This document shows, piece by piece, positions 13,246 through 24,060 of a stretch of 64,000 nucleotides of DNA. The notes under the pieces were generated by a model. It saw only the letters and a program-made list of their open reading frames with translations, was not told where the DNA came from and searched no databases. Origin of the DNA: Gossypium raimondii (lineage: Eukaryota > Streptophyta > Magnoliopsida > Malvales > Malvaceae); the NCBI RefSeq assembly GCF_025698545.1, contig NC_068571.1:45293733-45357732 (forward strand), given 5' to 3'. Position 1 is the first letter of the stretch. Each line of letters starts with the position of its first letter. A program made the translations under genes and the position numbers.

Positions 13246-14285
13246 TCTTTATTTTTTTTAATTACTTATTTCTATATCAATATCCATGTTTATAATATAT
13301 ATAGATAGAAATTTTGAATCGAATTTAACTATTAAGAATAAATATTATTAATTAATTATTAATGATAGATAAAATTATATCAATATTTTTTTTGCATGGT
13401 AATTTTATTGGTTTGAATAACATAATTGAGTATGCTAATTAATTATTAATAATATATATTATTTTAAATTAATTATTATTTAATTAGTGTTACAATTATA
13501 AATCAATTAAAATTAAGATTTACCATTATAAATAGCATTCAACATTTAAGCATTTTTAAACAAATAGCCTTTAAATAATATCACAAAAAAGAGATTATTA
13601 CCGTTGGTAAATTTGTAGCGTCTAAAATATAATGGAGTATTAAAGTATTCAAATGAGTATTAAAGTATAGATTTTCTCAAAAGGAAATTTCAATTCATAT
13701 TGAGATGACAATATCACCAAAGAGAGATGAAAGATTGTTTTAATAGATGATGAGGTAAATGTTTGATATTTTCATTAGACATTTATTTATTTTATTATAC
13801 ATGTTATACTAAATTTATTTTAAACTCAACCTTATTTACTTTCCGTGTCATTCTATTGTTTGGTGTGAAACTTTCACTTTATAATTGTGTGTTCTTATTA
13901 ATTTTAAGTTTTTTATGTTATTTTTCTAATTACTATTATAACTATAATTATTATTTGTTATTATAATTTTATAATTGTTTAGTTAATTTACAACAAAGTA
14001 ATTAATTACATTAAAAGTTCAATGTTGATCGAAAATGATGACAAGGATGATAGATTGAAGAAAAAATAAGAAGATCAAGATAGAAGATGATGAAAATAAT
14101 GATATATTGAAGGAGAAGATTAATATAAAAAATTAAAATATAAATATACTTTTTTTATTTTTTTAGACTATTTTTGAGTAGTACATGGACCATGCTAACT
14201 AGTTATGCTACTGTCTGCTCAGAAAATTTGTCATGTTTAAGTTGGCAAATTTTGATAATAAAAATCCTTTGACTTTGGAACTTCG
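13246..14285. other. AT-rich spacer
   Basis: Very AT-rich, low-complexity sequence with runs of TTA/TAA. No credible coding frame, RNA gene or repeat boundary was seen. Confidence 0.5.
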
Positions 14286-14291
14286 CACATT

Positions 14292-14645
14292 GGCACAGTG
14301 TCCAACGAAGAAGAACTTCGAGCTAATCTTGACCTCATTGAGGATACACGAGAACAAGAAGAAATTAGATTAGTCGCAAAGAATCGATAAGTAGCAAGCT
14401 ACTATAATATGAAACTAAGGAACAAACAATTCTAAGTTGGAGATTTGGTAATGCAAAATGCAGAAGCAAGCGTCCCCTAGGCACAAAGAGGTAAAATAAC
14501 CCCCAATTGGGAGGGTATGTATAAAGTGGTTAAAAAACTGCAATTTGAAGCTTACAAACTAGCATACTCAAAAGGTAAAATTGTCCCAAGAATATAGAAT
14601 GCTAGGCATCTCAAAATGATTATGTATAGCGTGATTTCAAACTGC
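14292..14645 (+). pseudogene. Ty3/gypsy integrase C-terminal fragment
   Basis: Conceptual plus-strand reading gives NEEELRANLDLIEDTREQEE, then ASYYNMKLRNKQF, VGDLVM, KITPNWEGMYKV and EAYKLAYSKGK, ending near WNARHLKM-like residues. This is the characteristic tail of a gypsy integrase: the 'R..A..YN.K' helix, the GDLV strand, the P.WEGPY-like strand and the final 'WN..HLK'. Several in-frame stops (after KNR, after KQF, before NARHLK) show it is dead. Only this last ~115 residues of the polyprotein survive. It is in the same orientation as the 3' LTR at 23565, which supports one parent element. Confidence 0.8.
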
Positions 14646-14678
14646 ATTTTGTAATGAAAGTGGAGAACCATCATGTGA

Positions 14679-15072
14679 CTAAGTTTAATAGCAAATGAAT
14701 TGCTAAACTTTTAAGGCATTTAGAAAAATTCACAAGTTATAAAGCAAACACCCCAAGAGGTAAATTGGTCGCTAAGTTTAATAGTAGATAAATTGCTAGC
14801 CTCTTAAAGCACTTAGAAAAATTCATAAGTTATAAAGCAAACATCTCAAGAGGTAAACTACTCACTAAGTTTGCTAGCAGATGAACTACTAGCCTTTTAA
14901 GACGTTTAGCAAAATTCACAAGTTATAAAGCAGACACTCCGAGAGATAAACTACTCACTATGTTTAATAGCAGATGAACTACTAGCCACTTAAGGCGTTT
15001 AGCAAAATTCACAAGTTATAAAACAGACACCTCGAAAGGTAAACTGCTCGCTAAGTTTAATAGTAGGTGATG
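14679..15072 (+). repeat. 93-bp tandem array (four full units and a partial) in the retrotransposon 3' region
   Basis: The landmark 'aagtttaata' (or a close variant) recurs at 14681, 14774, 14867, 14960 and 15053, an exact 93-bp period four times over although the units differ at many bases. Each unit also holds 'aattcacaagttataaagca' or a near copy. The period is a multiple of three, but the plus-strand frame carries stops in every unit. It lies just after pol, where tandem arrays are known in Tat-lineage elements. Confidence 0.85.
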
Positions 15073-15239
15073 TAAGTAGAAACCCCAAAAGAGAAATGCA
15101 CATAAAATATGATAACAAAATTAATATGACTTTGCACAATAAAGGTTAAAAGACCGAGATAATTACAAATAACAAACAATCCTTTAGAACAAACTTTTAA
15201 GCAAATAACATAGTTCATACAAAAGTTTAAAAGAAAACA

Positions 15240-16028
15240 AAAAAAATCATGATTGCTTATTAGCAGTATCACTCTCATCCATGGCAACAGGGGGATCATT
15301 TACTTCACAAGTAGTGTGAGTCTCTACCCCATCACAAATCCCACTCTGCACCTTATCCTCATACTGCAACTCTTCTCCTTTAGTGAATGATGCTTTAGTT
15401 TGAAGAATGCTAGCAACGAGATAAAGCTTGTCCTGCATAGCTTCACAAAATATGGTGAACTCCTCTTCTGAAGGGTTTGTAGCGTTAATACTCAACTGGC
15501 ACTTCATAGGCCCCTCGACAAGCAGCAAATTTCACTCCTTCCAAGTTTAAAGGCCTGTTTAACACTTAAACAACGACCAAAATGCTATCTCTAAAAGTTT
15601 CTCAATAGTCAGAGTAGCTCGAGATAGTTTTCTGTGCCCTCTCCAAAGAATCTTGACATTTGAGCAACTTTTGACTTTTCGCAAACAACTTCTCACCCCA
15701 ATAGTTGCACTCCTCACCTTGAATGGCTAACTATTCTTTTAAATTTAAGTTCAATATCCTCTTTCTCCTTAAGCATATTTTCAAGATGTCGAATTCAAAA
15801 AGTAACTTCTTGATACTTCTTTTCTATATCATCCTTCTTAGTATCTAATTCCACCTTCTCAGCGCATCATAATTTCTTCTCCTTCATCAAATAAGCCACT
15901 TTTTCACAAGCAATTATAGCTTAACTTTGAGCATTTGAGCTCTTTTCTCGTGCCTAAATAGCCACAAGCTCCAAGCGGGTTTTATCAGCTTCCACAAAGT
16001 GAATCCTCTGTCCAACTCTGCATCAAAT
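15240..16028 (-). pseudogene. Antisense ORF of the Tat-like element, C-terminal part (coiled coil)
   Basis: Read on the minus strand from about 16020 to 15247, a frame with a few stops gives a charged heptad-like protein: VEADKTRLELVA, then LMKEKK, KVELDTKKDDIEKKYQEVTF, and LENMLKEKEDIELKFKR. After a frame change the last 93 codons (15247-15528) are open and contain SEEEFTIFCEAMQDKLYLVA and a short acidic tail ending SDTANKQS. The composition points to a coiled-coil protein with an acidic C terminus. Family knowledge: Tat-lineage elements carry such extra ORFs antisense to pol; their function is unknown. This copy is broken by stops and by the insertion at 16029. Confidence 0.6.
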
Positions 16029-18962
16029 TGTTGAATCTAGTGCCCTAAGTGTAGTATATTTGTTTGTAAACTTGTTCTTTTTAAAAAAAATTAGTTAATA
16101 AAATTATTCTTGAGTTACATTAATATCTTTTGTATATTTTCCTCAATGGTTTTCATGTGCAAAGCAAAATGGAAGCAAATATTAGCTCACTAGTTGTTTA
16201 ATGTTTAACTAATACTAAGCGGTATTACGTAGTCGGATCGTAATACGGAAAGATAACTTATATTAGTAGATGAACCTAAACATGTCCATAGTCTAATCGA
16301 AAATGAGCAAATTGATTAAAAGAATAATATGTCGTCTATCAAGTCTAATTGGGGTGATATTTTTTCTTGGGTATCAGAGCAGATAACTCCCAGAAGATAG
16401 AGACATAAGTGTAACTGATCTAACTGGCAGTATAATATACAGGGCCCAAGTATAATAGATCCTAAATCTGTTTATGGATTTATTCATTTGTGACGTTCAT
16501 AGTATGGCATACTATGGACTATGTATGCGTGACTTATATACTTCGATGTAAGTAAAAGCCTGAGTTTGAATAGAGAAGGAATCGAAACCTAGTGCATTGG
16601 GTATACGACTTCTCCAATATGTAGCATTATTCACAATAGTGGAATTCATAACTCACAACATGAGTAAATAATATCTTCTCATTGGCATTACATGATAGAT
16701 TAAAAGTAAAAGTGGCTACGAGTTGTTTGTCTTTGTGATGAATGACTTAATTACTATGTGATAGTAATTAGCTTTTCATGAAGGAAGATCTAATGGTTAT
16801 CATGAGATAAAATAGAATCATATTAGGAGAATGGATTTATCCTGAATAGATTAAGGATATCCTATGAGGGTAATACACTTATGACAAAGTCATTGGACAA
16901 GCACTGATCGAGTAGCTTTCTTAATGTTATGTAATTGGGGATAACTCATTCATGATACTATAGTGGAATGACTTCGTGATTGAATGAGCTTATAATTAAT
17001 AGACAAAAAGTTAAAACTTAATTATAAATCATTTGAGCCCTAATCACATATGTTCAATTGGTCCATCCTCTAGCTCGTTGAAACCAAAATTAAATTGCAT
17101 GATGAATCAAATGAATATAAATGGATAGAAATGATAAAGTTAGAGAAATATTCGAAAATGAATGTGGTTTCTCGTTTAGCATGGAAATAACTTAAAAATT
17201 AATTTAAGTTTTTGAATTATTATTTAATTAAATAATTGAATTTTGAAAATGAAATTAAATTAATTGGTCATTATGAAATCCGTTGAATGTAGAAATTAAA
17301 TATATTTTCTTATAAATTCTTTTATGGTAAAATTGTCATGATTTTAATGGAATTAGAATTAGTTAAAAATTTTATTTAATTGGAAATTTAATTAATTTAA
17401 TAAATAATGTATTTTTAGAAATAGAAAACCATGTGTTGAGTTGGATTTAATTATAAAGTGTTGGGTTGAAGGTCCAGGAAGCATGTATATTGGACCCAAT
17501 ACAAGAGAGACCCTAATCCCCGTCATAATACATATTAGGGGAAGCACACCCTATTAGCCTCTCTCTCCCCTAGTTCAACTAGGGGATTATTTTTTCTATT
17601 AAATAGACATTAAATGCATTCTACTTATTCAACTAGGGTTTCACTTCCACTCTCTATAAATAGATGACACCGGTAGGGCTAAAAACACAATAAGTTATAT
17701 ACAACTTTGAAATATTGTTATTCTCGCCTTAAAAATATTGAGAATTTATTTCTAAGTATAAATTTTATTTTTGGGAATAATAATTATACTAATTTCTATA
17801 AGAGAGAAAGTTTTCCACTTGTAAAGATTTATCTAAGTCCACTTGTAATTTTTTCGAATATATTGGTTAATAAAATTACTCAAGAATTACATTAATATTT
17901 TGTATATTTTCCTCAAATATTTTTGCATGCAAAGCAAAATTGAAGCAAATGTTACTCATTGTTTGTCTAATGTTCAACTAATATAAGTGGTATTATGTGG
18001 TTGAATCGTAGTACGGAAAGACAGCTTGTATTAGTAGACGAGCCTAAACATGTACTTAGTCTAATCAGAAATGAGCAAACCAGTTGAAAGACTAATATGT
18101 CATCTATCAAGTTCAATTGAGGAGATGTCTTGTCTTAGGCATCGAAGCAGATGACTCCCAAATATAGAGACATAGATGTGGCTGATTGGACTGACAGTAC
18201 ATCAGACATGACCCAAGCAAAATAGATCATAAAACCATTTATAGATTTATTCACTTGTGACATTCATAATGTAGCATACCTAAATCCTGAGTGGATGGCG
18301 AACTATGTATGCGTGACTCATACACTTTGATGTAAGTAAAAGCCTAAGTTCAAAAAGATAAGGAACCGAAAGCTGGTGTGTTGGATGTACGACTTCTGTA
18401 GTATGTAATGTCATTCACAACAATAGAATTCATAACCCAAAACATGAGTAAATGATATCCTCTCATTGACGTTACATGGTTGATGAAAACTAAATATGAC
18501 CACAAGTCGTCCGTCTTTGTGATGAATGACTTGATCACTATTTCGTAGTGACTGACTTTTTATGAAGGGGGATGCAGTGGTTATCATGAGATAAAGTAGG
18601 ATCATATTAAGAGAACGAATATTATCCCAAAGAGGTCAAGGCTATCATATAAGGGTAACACACTTATTACAAGGTCATTGGACGAAAACTGAGTAGTTGC
18701 TTTTGTAATGGTATGTCGTTGAAGAGAACTTAGTCACAATACTATAGTAAAATGACTTCGTGACTAAATGAGTTTATAATTAATAGGCAGAGAAGGTCGT
18801 TCAATTGAAAGTTGGGAACGATAAGGGTTCGTCTAGCTCAAAACGCAGGTACGATTTCGGGAAAAGGTTTATTACTATAAATATCATAAACTAGATCGGT
18901 TTTCAAAATTTTATTTTTCCACTATGCAAGAAAACCATTTTTGAACCAGATTTTTTCCAACA
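16029..18962. mobile_element. LTR-type insertion (TG...CA) with a large internal direct duplication
   Basis: The block begins TGTTGAATC and ends TTCCAACA, so the ends form the TGTTG...CAACA inverted pair of an LTR. The flanks are CAAAT (16024-16028) and CAAAC (18963-18967), a 4-of-5 match to a target duplication. Inside, about 0.9 kb is present twice in direct orientation (about 16086-17010 and 17868-18795, roughly 1.78 kb apart), with shared landmarks such as 'gagcctaaacatgt' and 'catctatcaagt' in slightly diverged form. Between them lie a TATA box (CTCTATAAATAGATG near 17658) and a CT-rich stretch. There is no coding region. It may be an LTR enlarged by unequal recombination, or two partial LTRs with almost no interior. 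Confidence 0.6.
17656..17670 (+). promoter_or_regulatory. TATA box inside the nested LTR-type insertion
   Basis: The motif CTCTATAAATAGATG follows a pyrimidine-rich stretch ('cttccactctc') and precedes the 'acacaataagtt' stretch expected near an LTR transcript start. It supports plus orientation of the LTR transcript. Activity is not implied. Confidence 0.5.
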
Positions 18963-18967
18963 CAAAC

Positions 18968-20160
18968 CTCTTGTGTCTAATTGAGGGATGAGCCCAACTC
19001 CATAAATTTGGGATTGTGCACCCCATAAACAATATGACTGGTAACACTAGTAATGGAAAGAGTGGGCATACTTAAGCAAAGTGAAAAAAAAGAAAGTTAG
19101 CATGCCAAAATAATGTACTAAAACACAAAATAATCTTACAAGTACCAAAAACTGAAATCTCACCCAAATTGCTTATAGGTAAAAGGCACAAAACTGGAGG
19201 AAATGGGCTGCTTCTGAGAACCCCTATAACTGTACCAAAAGACATACTTGTCCCAATACCTGTAGAAACATGAAAGCTCTCTGAGGTAGGAGCAATAGAA
19301 CCAGCACTAGAGGAGATGACTGTAAAGACTTAAGTATAAGGCAAGTTCTGAGATGAAGCAGGATTCGAACCACGAGGAACTGCCACTTTTAATCTGTCCC
19401 TCTTTGATTAGGAATCACCATCTAACCCAGCTTGAGACCTTTTCTAGTGAATAGGAGGACGCAAACTACTCAGCACTGCTCGCTCCACATCTAAGTCCCC
19501 CAACCAACAAGCAACGTTGATGTTAATAGTGGAGGTAGTTATAACAGTGCTCAAACCAGAAATAGTAGTAGTGTTACTAATGTTTGAGAAACAATAGTAG
19601 GAACCACTATGAAACTACTAAAACTGGCAAAAGTAGTAGTTCCAACACCACTTGAACGAGCAGCTATCTCACTTACAAGAAATCAGTAAAAACAAGTTAA
19701 TAGTCAAGAAATAGTAATGAAAAAAAAAGCTAAAACACAAAACGTACTATGAGTTAGAGTGCCTACAAGATGGTCCTTCACATACTTATTAAACCACTCC
19801 TGCCTCCCTTAGGCACACCCCTTAACTCAAAGATATCAATACCAATACTCAGAGGAAGGAGTTCCTCTTCGTCTGAAGACAACACAATAAGGAAATCCTC
19901 TTCAGTAGTCACCCCCTCACTTGTAACGGTTATGTCCTCTGCTCGTGAAATCACTCCAACACCTCTTACATCACATGGAAAATCATCATTAGTACACATA
20001 TAAGCACAAACAAAGATAGGCTCAGAATTATCCTCGTTATTGATAAACTCTTTGCTATTAGGAAATTTTATCTCCTCAGTTTCAAGAATCCCCTTATTCC
20101 TTTTGGCCTCTACCCTATTAGAACCAACTCTACCTCTACACTTCATTGAGGGCTCCACAT
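18968..20160 (-). pseudogene. Antisense ORF of the Tat-like element, middle part
   Basis: The clearest open segment is on the minus strand at 19778-20158 (126 codons). It is strongly acidic and serine-rich, with ISRAEDITVTSEGVTTEEDF and VLSSDEEELLPLSIGIDIFE. The stretch from 19770 down to 18968 contains further minus-strand fragments broken by stops. It lies between the two nested insertions and continues the antisense coding of 21906-23040. I recognise no enzyme motif; an acidic linker between the N-terminal domain and the coiled coil is the simplest reading. Confidence 0.45.
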
Positions 20161-20273
20161 ATTCTTAAGGCTCCTACAAGGGCTCCCTACAAGTAGGTAC
20201 CAAAACGCCAATAGTGTTAGTGGTCAAGGGTGCTACTGAAGTGCTTGTGGCCTTAGTAATCCAAGGTGTTTAT

Positions 20274-21905
20274 TGATTTTCCATAAATTGATATGGTAAA
20301 TTAAGTCATTTTTTACACTTCATAAGCTTGTATTTAAGTATTTTATGGCTTTATGTTATACTTTTTAATATCTATTAGACTTTTACTTTAAAATTCAACT
20401 TTATGCATTTTTAGTGTATGTTTTTACCTAAATGGCAAAATCATACCTTTGGGAGTTTAACAACTAAATTGAGCTTGTTTAGGAAGTGAGTAAGGCAAAA
20501 TCATGAAGAGATCTTGATATTGTCCTCTAGGCTGCAACATCAGATCATTGATGTCGCGAAATTTAAGAATTCAATCACTTTGGGGGCTTGAATTTCAACA
20601 ATTATCACACTGTAGGTAAATTGGTGATGAAGTCGCGACATTGAATGGTGCAAGTCGCAACATCGAGCTTTACGGTCATGACATTAAAATCTTAAAATCG
20701 TGACATTAAGGGTAATCACCACGGTTGAGGAATATGAGCTATTAAAGGGGCCAGAGTCGTAACACCGGTGCTGTCAAACGCACATGGGAGTAATCTGTTG
20801 GCAAGGTCATGACACCAATGTTTGGGTGTCGCGACATCGAAGTTCGACGGGCTAAAATCTACAAGGATATTCCTCAGTCAAAATAGGCTAGATTAATTGT
20901 TAAATTAGGGGCAATTTTGTCCATCTTAGGTTAAACTTGTCAGTAGTATATAAGTAACTATATAAAACTCTTCGAAAGAGATTTTAAGATAGTTTTAGAT
21001 CAAGTGTGTGTTGTGTTTTAGATTATTTTCTGTAACTTTTGTCTTTCTCAACTCAGAGGTACAAAGACTTTTTGTAGCTTTGAGTTTTTACCTTCAATTT
21101 CAATAGATTTTTAATTAGTTTATTAATTCAATCTTGCCATTAAGTAATTGGAGTTGTGAATTCTTGTTTTTACATCTTTTCAACAAACAACTCAAGGACT
21201 ACAGCAGTAAAATTTTGAGTAATTCTAAACTCTTTCAATTTTTGTATTATTTGATTGTTTAAATGAATATAAAATTATTAGTTGTTGTTTGTTAAACATG
21301 GGCATGAACCAAATCCTTTAAGTAGTTAGTTAAGTAAACTGTTAAATAATTAATTTAAAGATTAGGGACTAAATTTGAAATAATTTTGACTAAATTGAAA
21401 TAACATAGAAACTTAGAATTGACAACTCTAGGTGAACACATAGATAAGTGAAACCGAAAGGATGCCTTATCGCATATAAATTTTATTGTCCTCATTAAGT
21501 CTAAGTGAGATTGAGAGATTAATTGGAATAAATCGTAATTTGGTACTTTATAGACCCAGACGTGAAAATTAATCCAATTAGAAAATTATTCAATCCAATC
21601 AATTAATTCGAGAATTAATTATTAACATGGATATTAATCAACTACTATTTTTGTCTTTGATTATCTTTATTGTAATTTTAATTTTTTTACAATTCAGTCC
21701 TTTAACTATTATTGTAATTCAGTCCTTCCAATTTATGATTTGATGTACTATATTGTGTTAGATATTAGCTAATTAAACTTTCTAGTTTTCATGCTTATCA
21801 CGATTAATTCGTCTTTATCGACCAATCTCTTGTGGATTCGATCCTTGGAATACTCCAAGAGTGTTTCATTGTATACTTAAAAATATTACAACTAGACTTG
21901 TGACA
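20274..21905 (+). mobile_element. Nested LTR (probably solo) with TCGCGACA motif cluster
   Basis: It starts TGATTTTCCATAAATTGATA, and a diverged copy of the first ~160 bp occurs at 45562. It contains repeated TCGCGACA-type motifs (near 20553, 20632, 20828, plus variants), a TATA-like 'tatataagtaactatataaa' near 20950 and a tail with 'tgtggattcgatccttggaa'. No coding sequence or primer-binding site follows, so a solo LTR is likely. The right end (near ...TTGTGACA) is approximate and I found no target duplication. Confidence 0.55.
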
Positions 21906-23040
21906 CTTGTAGAACACCGTATGTTTTATTTTTATTTGCAATTTTCTCTGCTCGGTGTACGTACGTCGGGCACAGCCATTGAGAAGGTACCAACACCTTT
22001 AGTGGTTTAAAGTGTTGCTGAAGACATTCACTACTCTCACTCACCTTGCTTCTTTGTGCTCTACCATGATGAGGGCATAACCCAAACTCTTTAAGAAATT
22101 TCTTCGACTCAAGCTCCAATCCTAAAAGTATCTGAACAATACTTTCATTGCCACCCATGGGCCACACCTCTAAATAGCGGGGCAATTCCCCATTATTCTA
22201 AAAACCCTTTAAATATCCACAAGCTTGTACCCATTAGGACTCAAACCCATCAAAAAATATTGGTAAACGTTTATTATACTTATAATATTTGGAACATCTA
22301 AGGGCTCATCCTTCTAAAGAGCTTCAAACTGGTCCTTCCTGAACCGATCAACCAGTTTTGGTTTAGCCATACACACCTCGAAGGGAGGTAGAGACTAAGT
22401 GATTGGGAAGGGAAACTCTAAAGTAATTTTGTATTCCACAAAAATGTATTTCACTTGATCCAAACCAAGGTTGCTCGCCTTCCCGAGTAGTAAACGCTCA
22501 ACATCCTGACCTTGCCTCTTACAAAAGCTAAGCATCCTAGGCAATTGAGTTTGGTTCAAAATGGATAAGTAAAACAAATTTTGAAACACCTCGATAAAAG
22601 AAATCTCATCCCTTTAGCAACACAAAATAAAAAATTCAATAGGAATGCACCATGAAGCTCCCAAAAGCAGCCCAAGAGCCACCCCGTAAAAATTCAACAC
22701 CTTGTATATAAAGTCATGAGCTAACAAGTGAAACGTTGCCTCCAAAGTATACAACGGAAGATAAAACCTTAGTCTCCTACCACAAGCTCTGAACCACTAA
22801 TATTACTCAATTCATTCGAGCCACCAAGAATGCTAAATTAGAATTCAAATTTATTTATTTAAATTCCTCTACACATTAACAACCTTGTTAACTTATTGAT
22901 CCCGGTAGTGCTTTAGGTCGTACCCCCAACACAAGGAATCCTCACTGACCTGCTATTATCCCCTTTTTCTTACCCTGATGATCACCATTATCACCAACAT
23001 TCAAACCATTACTACCCCCACCATTTTCCTACCATAAAAT
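21906..23040 (-). pseudogene. Antisense ORF of the Tat-like element, N-terminal part
   Basis: Minus-strand reading from about 22800 gives RLRFYLPLYTLEATFHLLAH, then KVLNFYGVALGLLLGASWC, FFILCC (stop), RDEISFIEVFQNLFYLSIL and FCKRQGQDVERLLLGK. The pattern 'L.FPL......L....L.P.QL.P.SW......F..L....G..PS...F...F.L' is what I associate with the plant 'putative gypsy-type transposon' family (Pfam Transposase_28 type); that assignment is from memory and needs a profile search. Another open part (21892-22185) contains SKKFLKEFGLCPHH. Stops and frame changes show the copy is dead. Confidence 0.5.
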
Positions 23041-23550
23041 AGAAGTAAAAAAATTATCAAAGCATGGAAACTAACCAAAGAAACAAAAGCAGTAGACTGA
23101 ATGTGAGTAAAACCGAGCTCTCACATTGAAAGAAAGAAAGAAAGAAGAAGAGAAAATTTGCCAAAGTCTCACAAGATAAAAATCCTCTAACTGATAAATC
23201 TTTTACTTCGATTAAAATATCTAAAATAGTGAAAATTCAAAAAATTTATAGGCATTACAAACCTTAGGAAACTTCTAGAACAAGCTTAACCACGGCCAAT
23301 ACAAAACAAATATCTAACATACGCCAAATGACACAACACTACAAAAAGCTAGGAACACTCCCCTAGGATGAGCTATAAACCACAACCGTAAATGCAGGTA
23401 CATACACGCACAAAAAGAAAAAAACTTGGTCCACACGTGCTTCTCATGTGCATAACACCCAACAATTCAACTTTAGAAGAAATAACAATCTTTCGTTCAG
23501 TAAGACATGTGGCAAAGCCTCAAGGAAGGTCACTTTATAACCTCCCTCTC

Positions 23551-23564
23551 AATTGAGGGGCAAT
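23551..23564 (+). other. Polypurine tract of the Tat-like element
   Basis: AATTGAGGGGCAAT lies directly before TGTTACAACCC. A short G-rich purine run next to a TG start is the plus-strand priming site expected just before a 3' LTR. Confidence 0.65.
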
Positions 23565-24057
23565 TGTTACAACCCTACACCTTGAGAAGACTCATCAAAC
23601 CTCCAATGCTCGTGACCAATCCCAAGAACTAGTCCTCGTGGTCAACCTTTCATTTTAACTCCTCGAGGAAACTCCTATTAGAATAACCTTTTTAGGTCCC
23701 AAATTGCATAAGGGTCTCATCTGATAGCTAATTATGACACCAACTATCACATCCCATTTGAAATGATTGACAATTTGTCCAATAGCCACCCTAAATGCAT
23801 AACCTAGGTTTGCCCCAACAGACTGATTGACCTGTCTACTCTTAGTCACGTATGGTATGATTACATGTGACACCTTGAGATTTTAACCTAGAGGATATAA
23901 ACCAAGACTTTCACTTGGAAAAAGGATCTTCTCTCTCTCTCTCTCTCTCTCTGACCTCCACAACCCACCATCTCGAGCAGCTCTCTACCTCGCCTTAAAC
24001 CAAGTGAACTGCCGATAACCACCGTAATCTCCATTCTGTATGATCATAGATTCAACA
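23565..24057 (+). repeat. 3' LTR of the Tat-like element
   Basis: It starts TGTTACAACCC immediately after the polypurine tract. It contains the TATA-like GAGGATATAAACC near 23891 followed by a (CT)n run at about 23929-23954. The end is taken at TTCAACA (24057), although a second TTCAACA at 24067 is possible. The 5' LTR is absent, so length cannot be checked by comparison. Confidence 0.6.
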
Positions 24058-24060
24058 ATA

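Larger units (their letters stand above)
14286..24057 (+). mobile_element. 3' half of a Tat-like Ty3/gypsy retrotransposon, decayed, with nested insertions
   Basis: Left to right: the end of a gypsy polyprotein (integrase C terminus), a 93-bp tandem array, a long antisense coding region with many stops, a polypurine tract and a 3' LTR starting TGTTACAAC with a TATA box. This order, with an extra antisense ORF and tandem repeats between pol and the 3' LTR, is known from the Tat lineage of plant Ty3/gypsy elements (Grande, Retand, Ogre relatives). The 5' part (5' LTR, gag and most of pol) is missing, so the left border is a truncation and no target duplication can be tested. Two LTR-type sequences (16029-18962 and ~20274-21905) are inserted in it, so without them the copy would be about 5.2 kb. 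Confidence 0.72.

Noticed and set aside
14679..15072. Possible CRISPR-like array
   Set aside because: Units are contiguous and alike over their whole 93 bp with no unique spacers, and the context is a plant retrotransposon.
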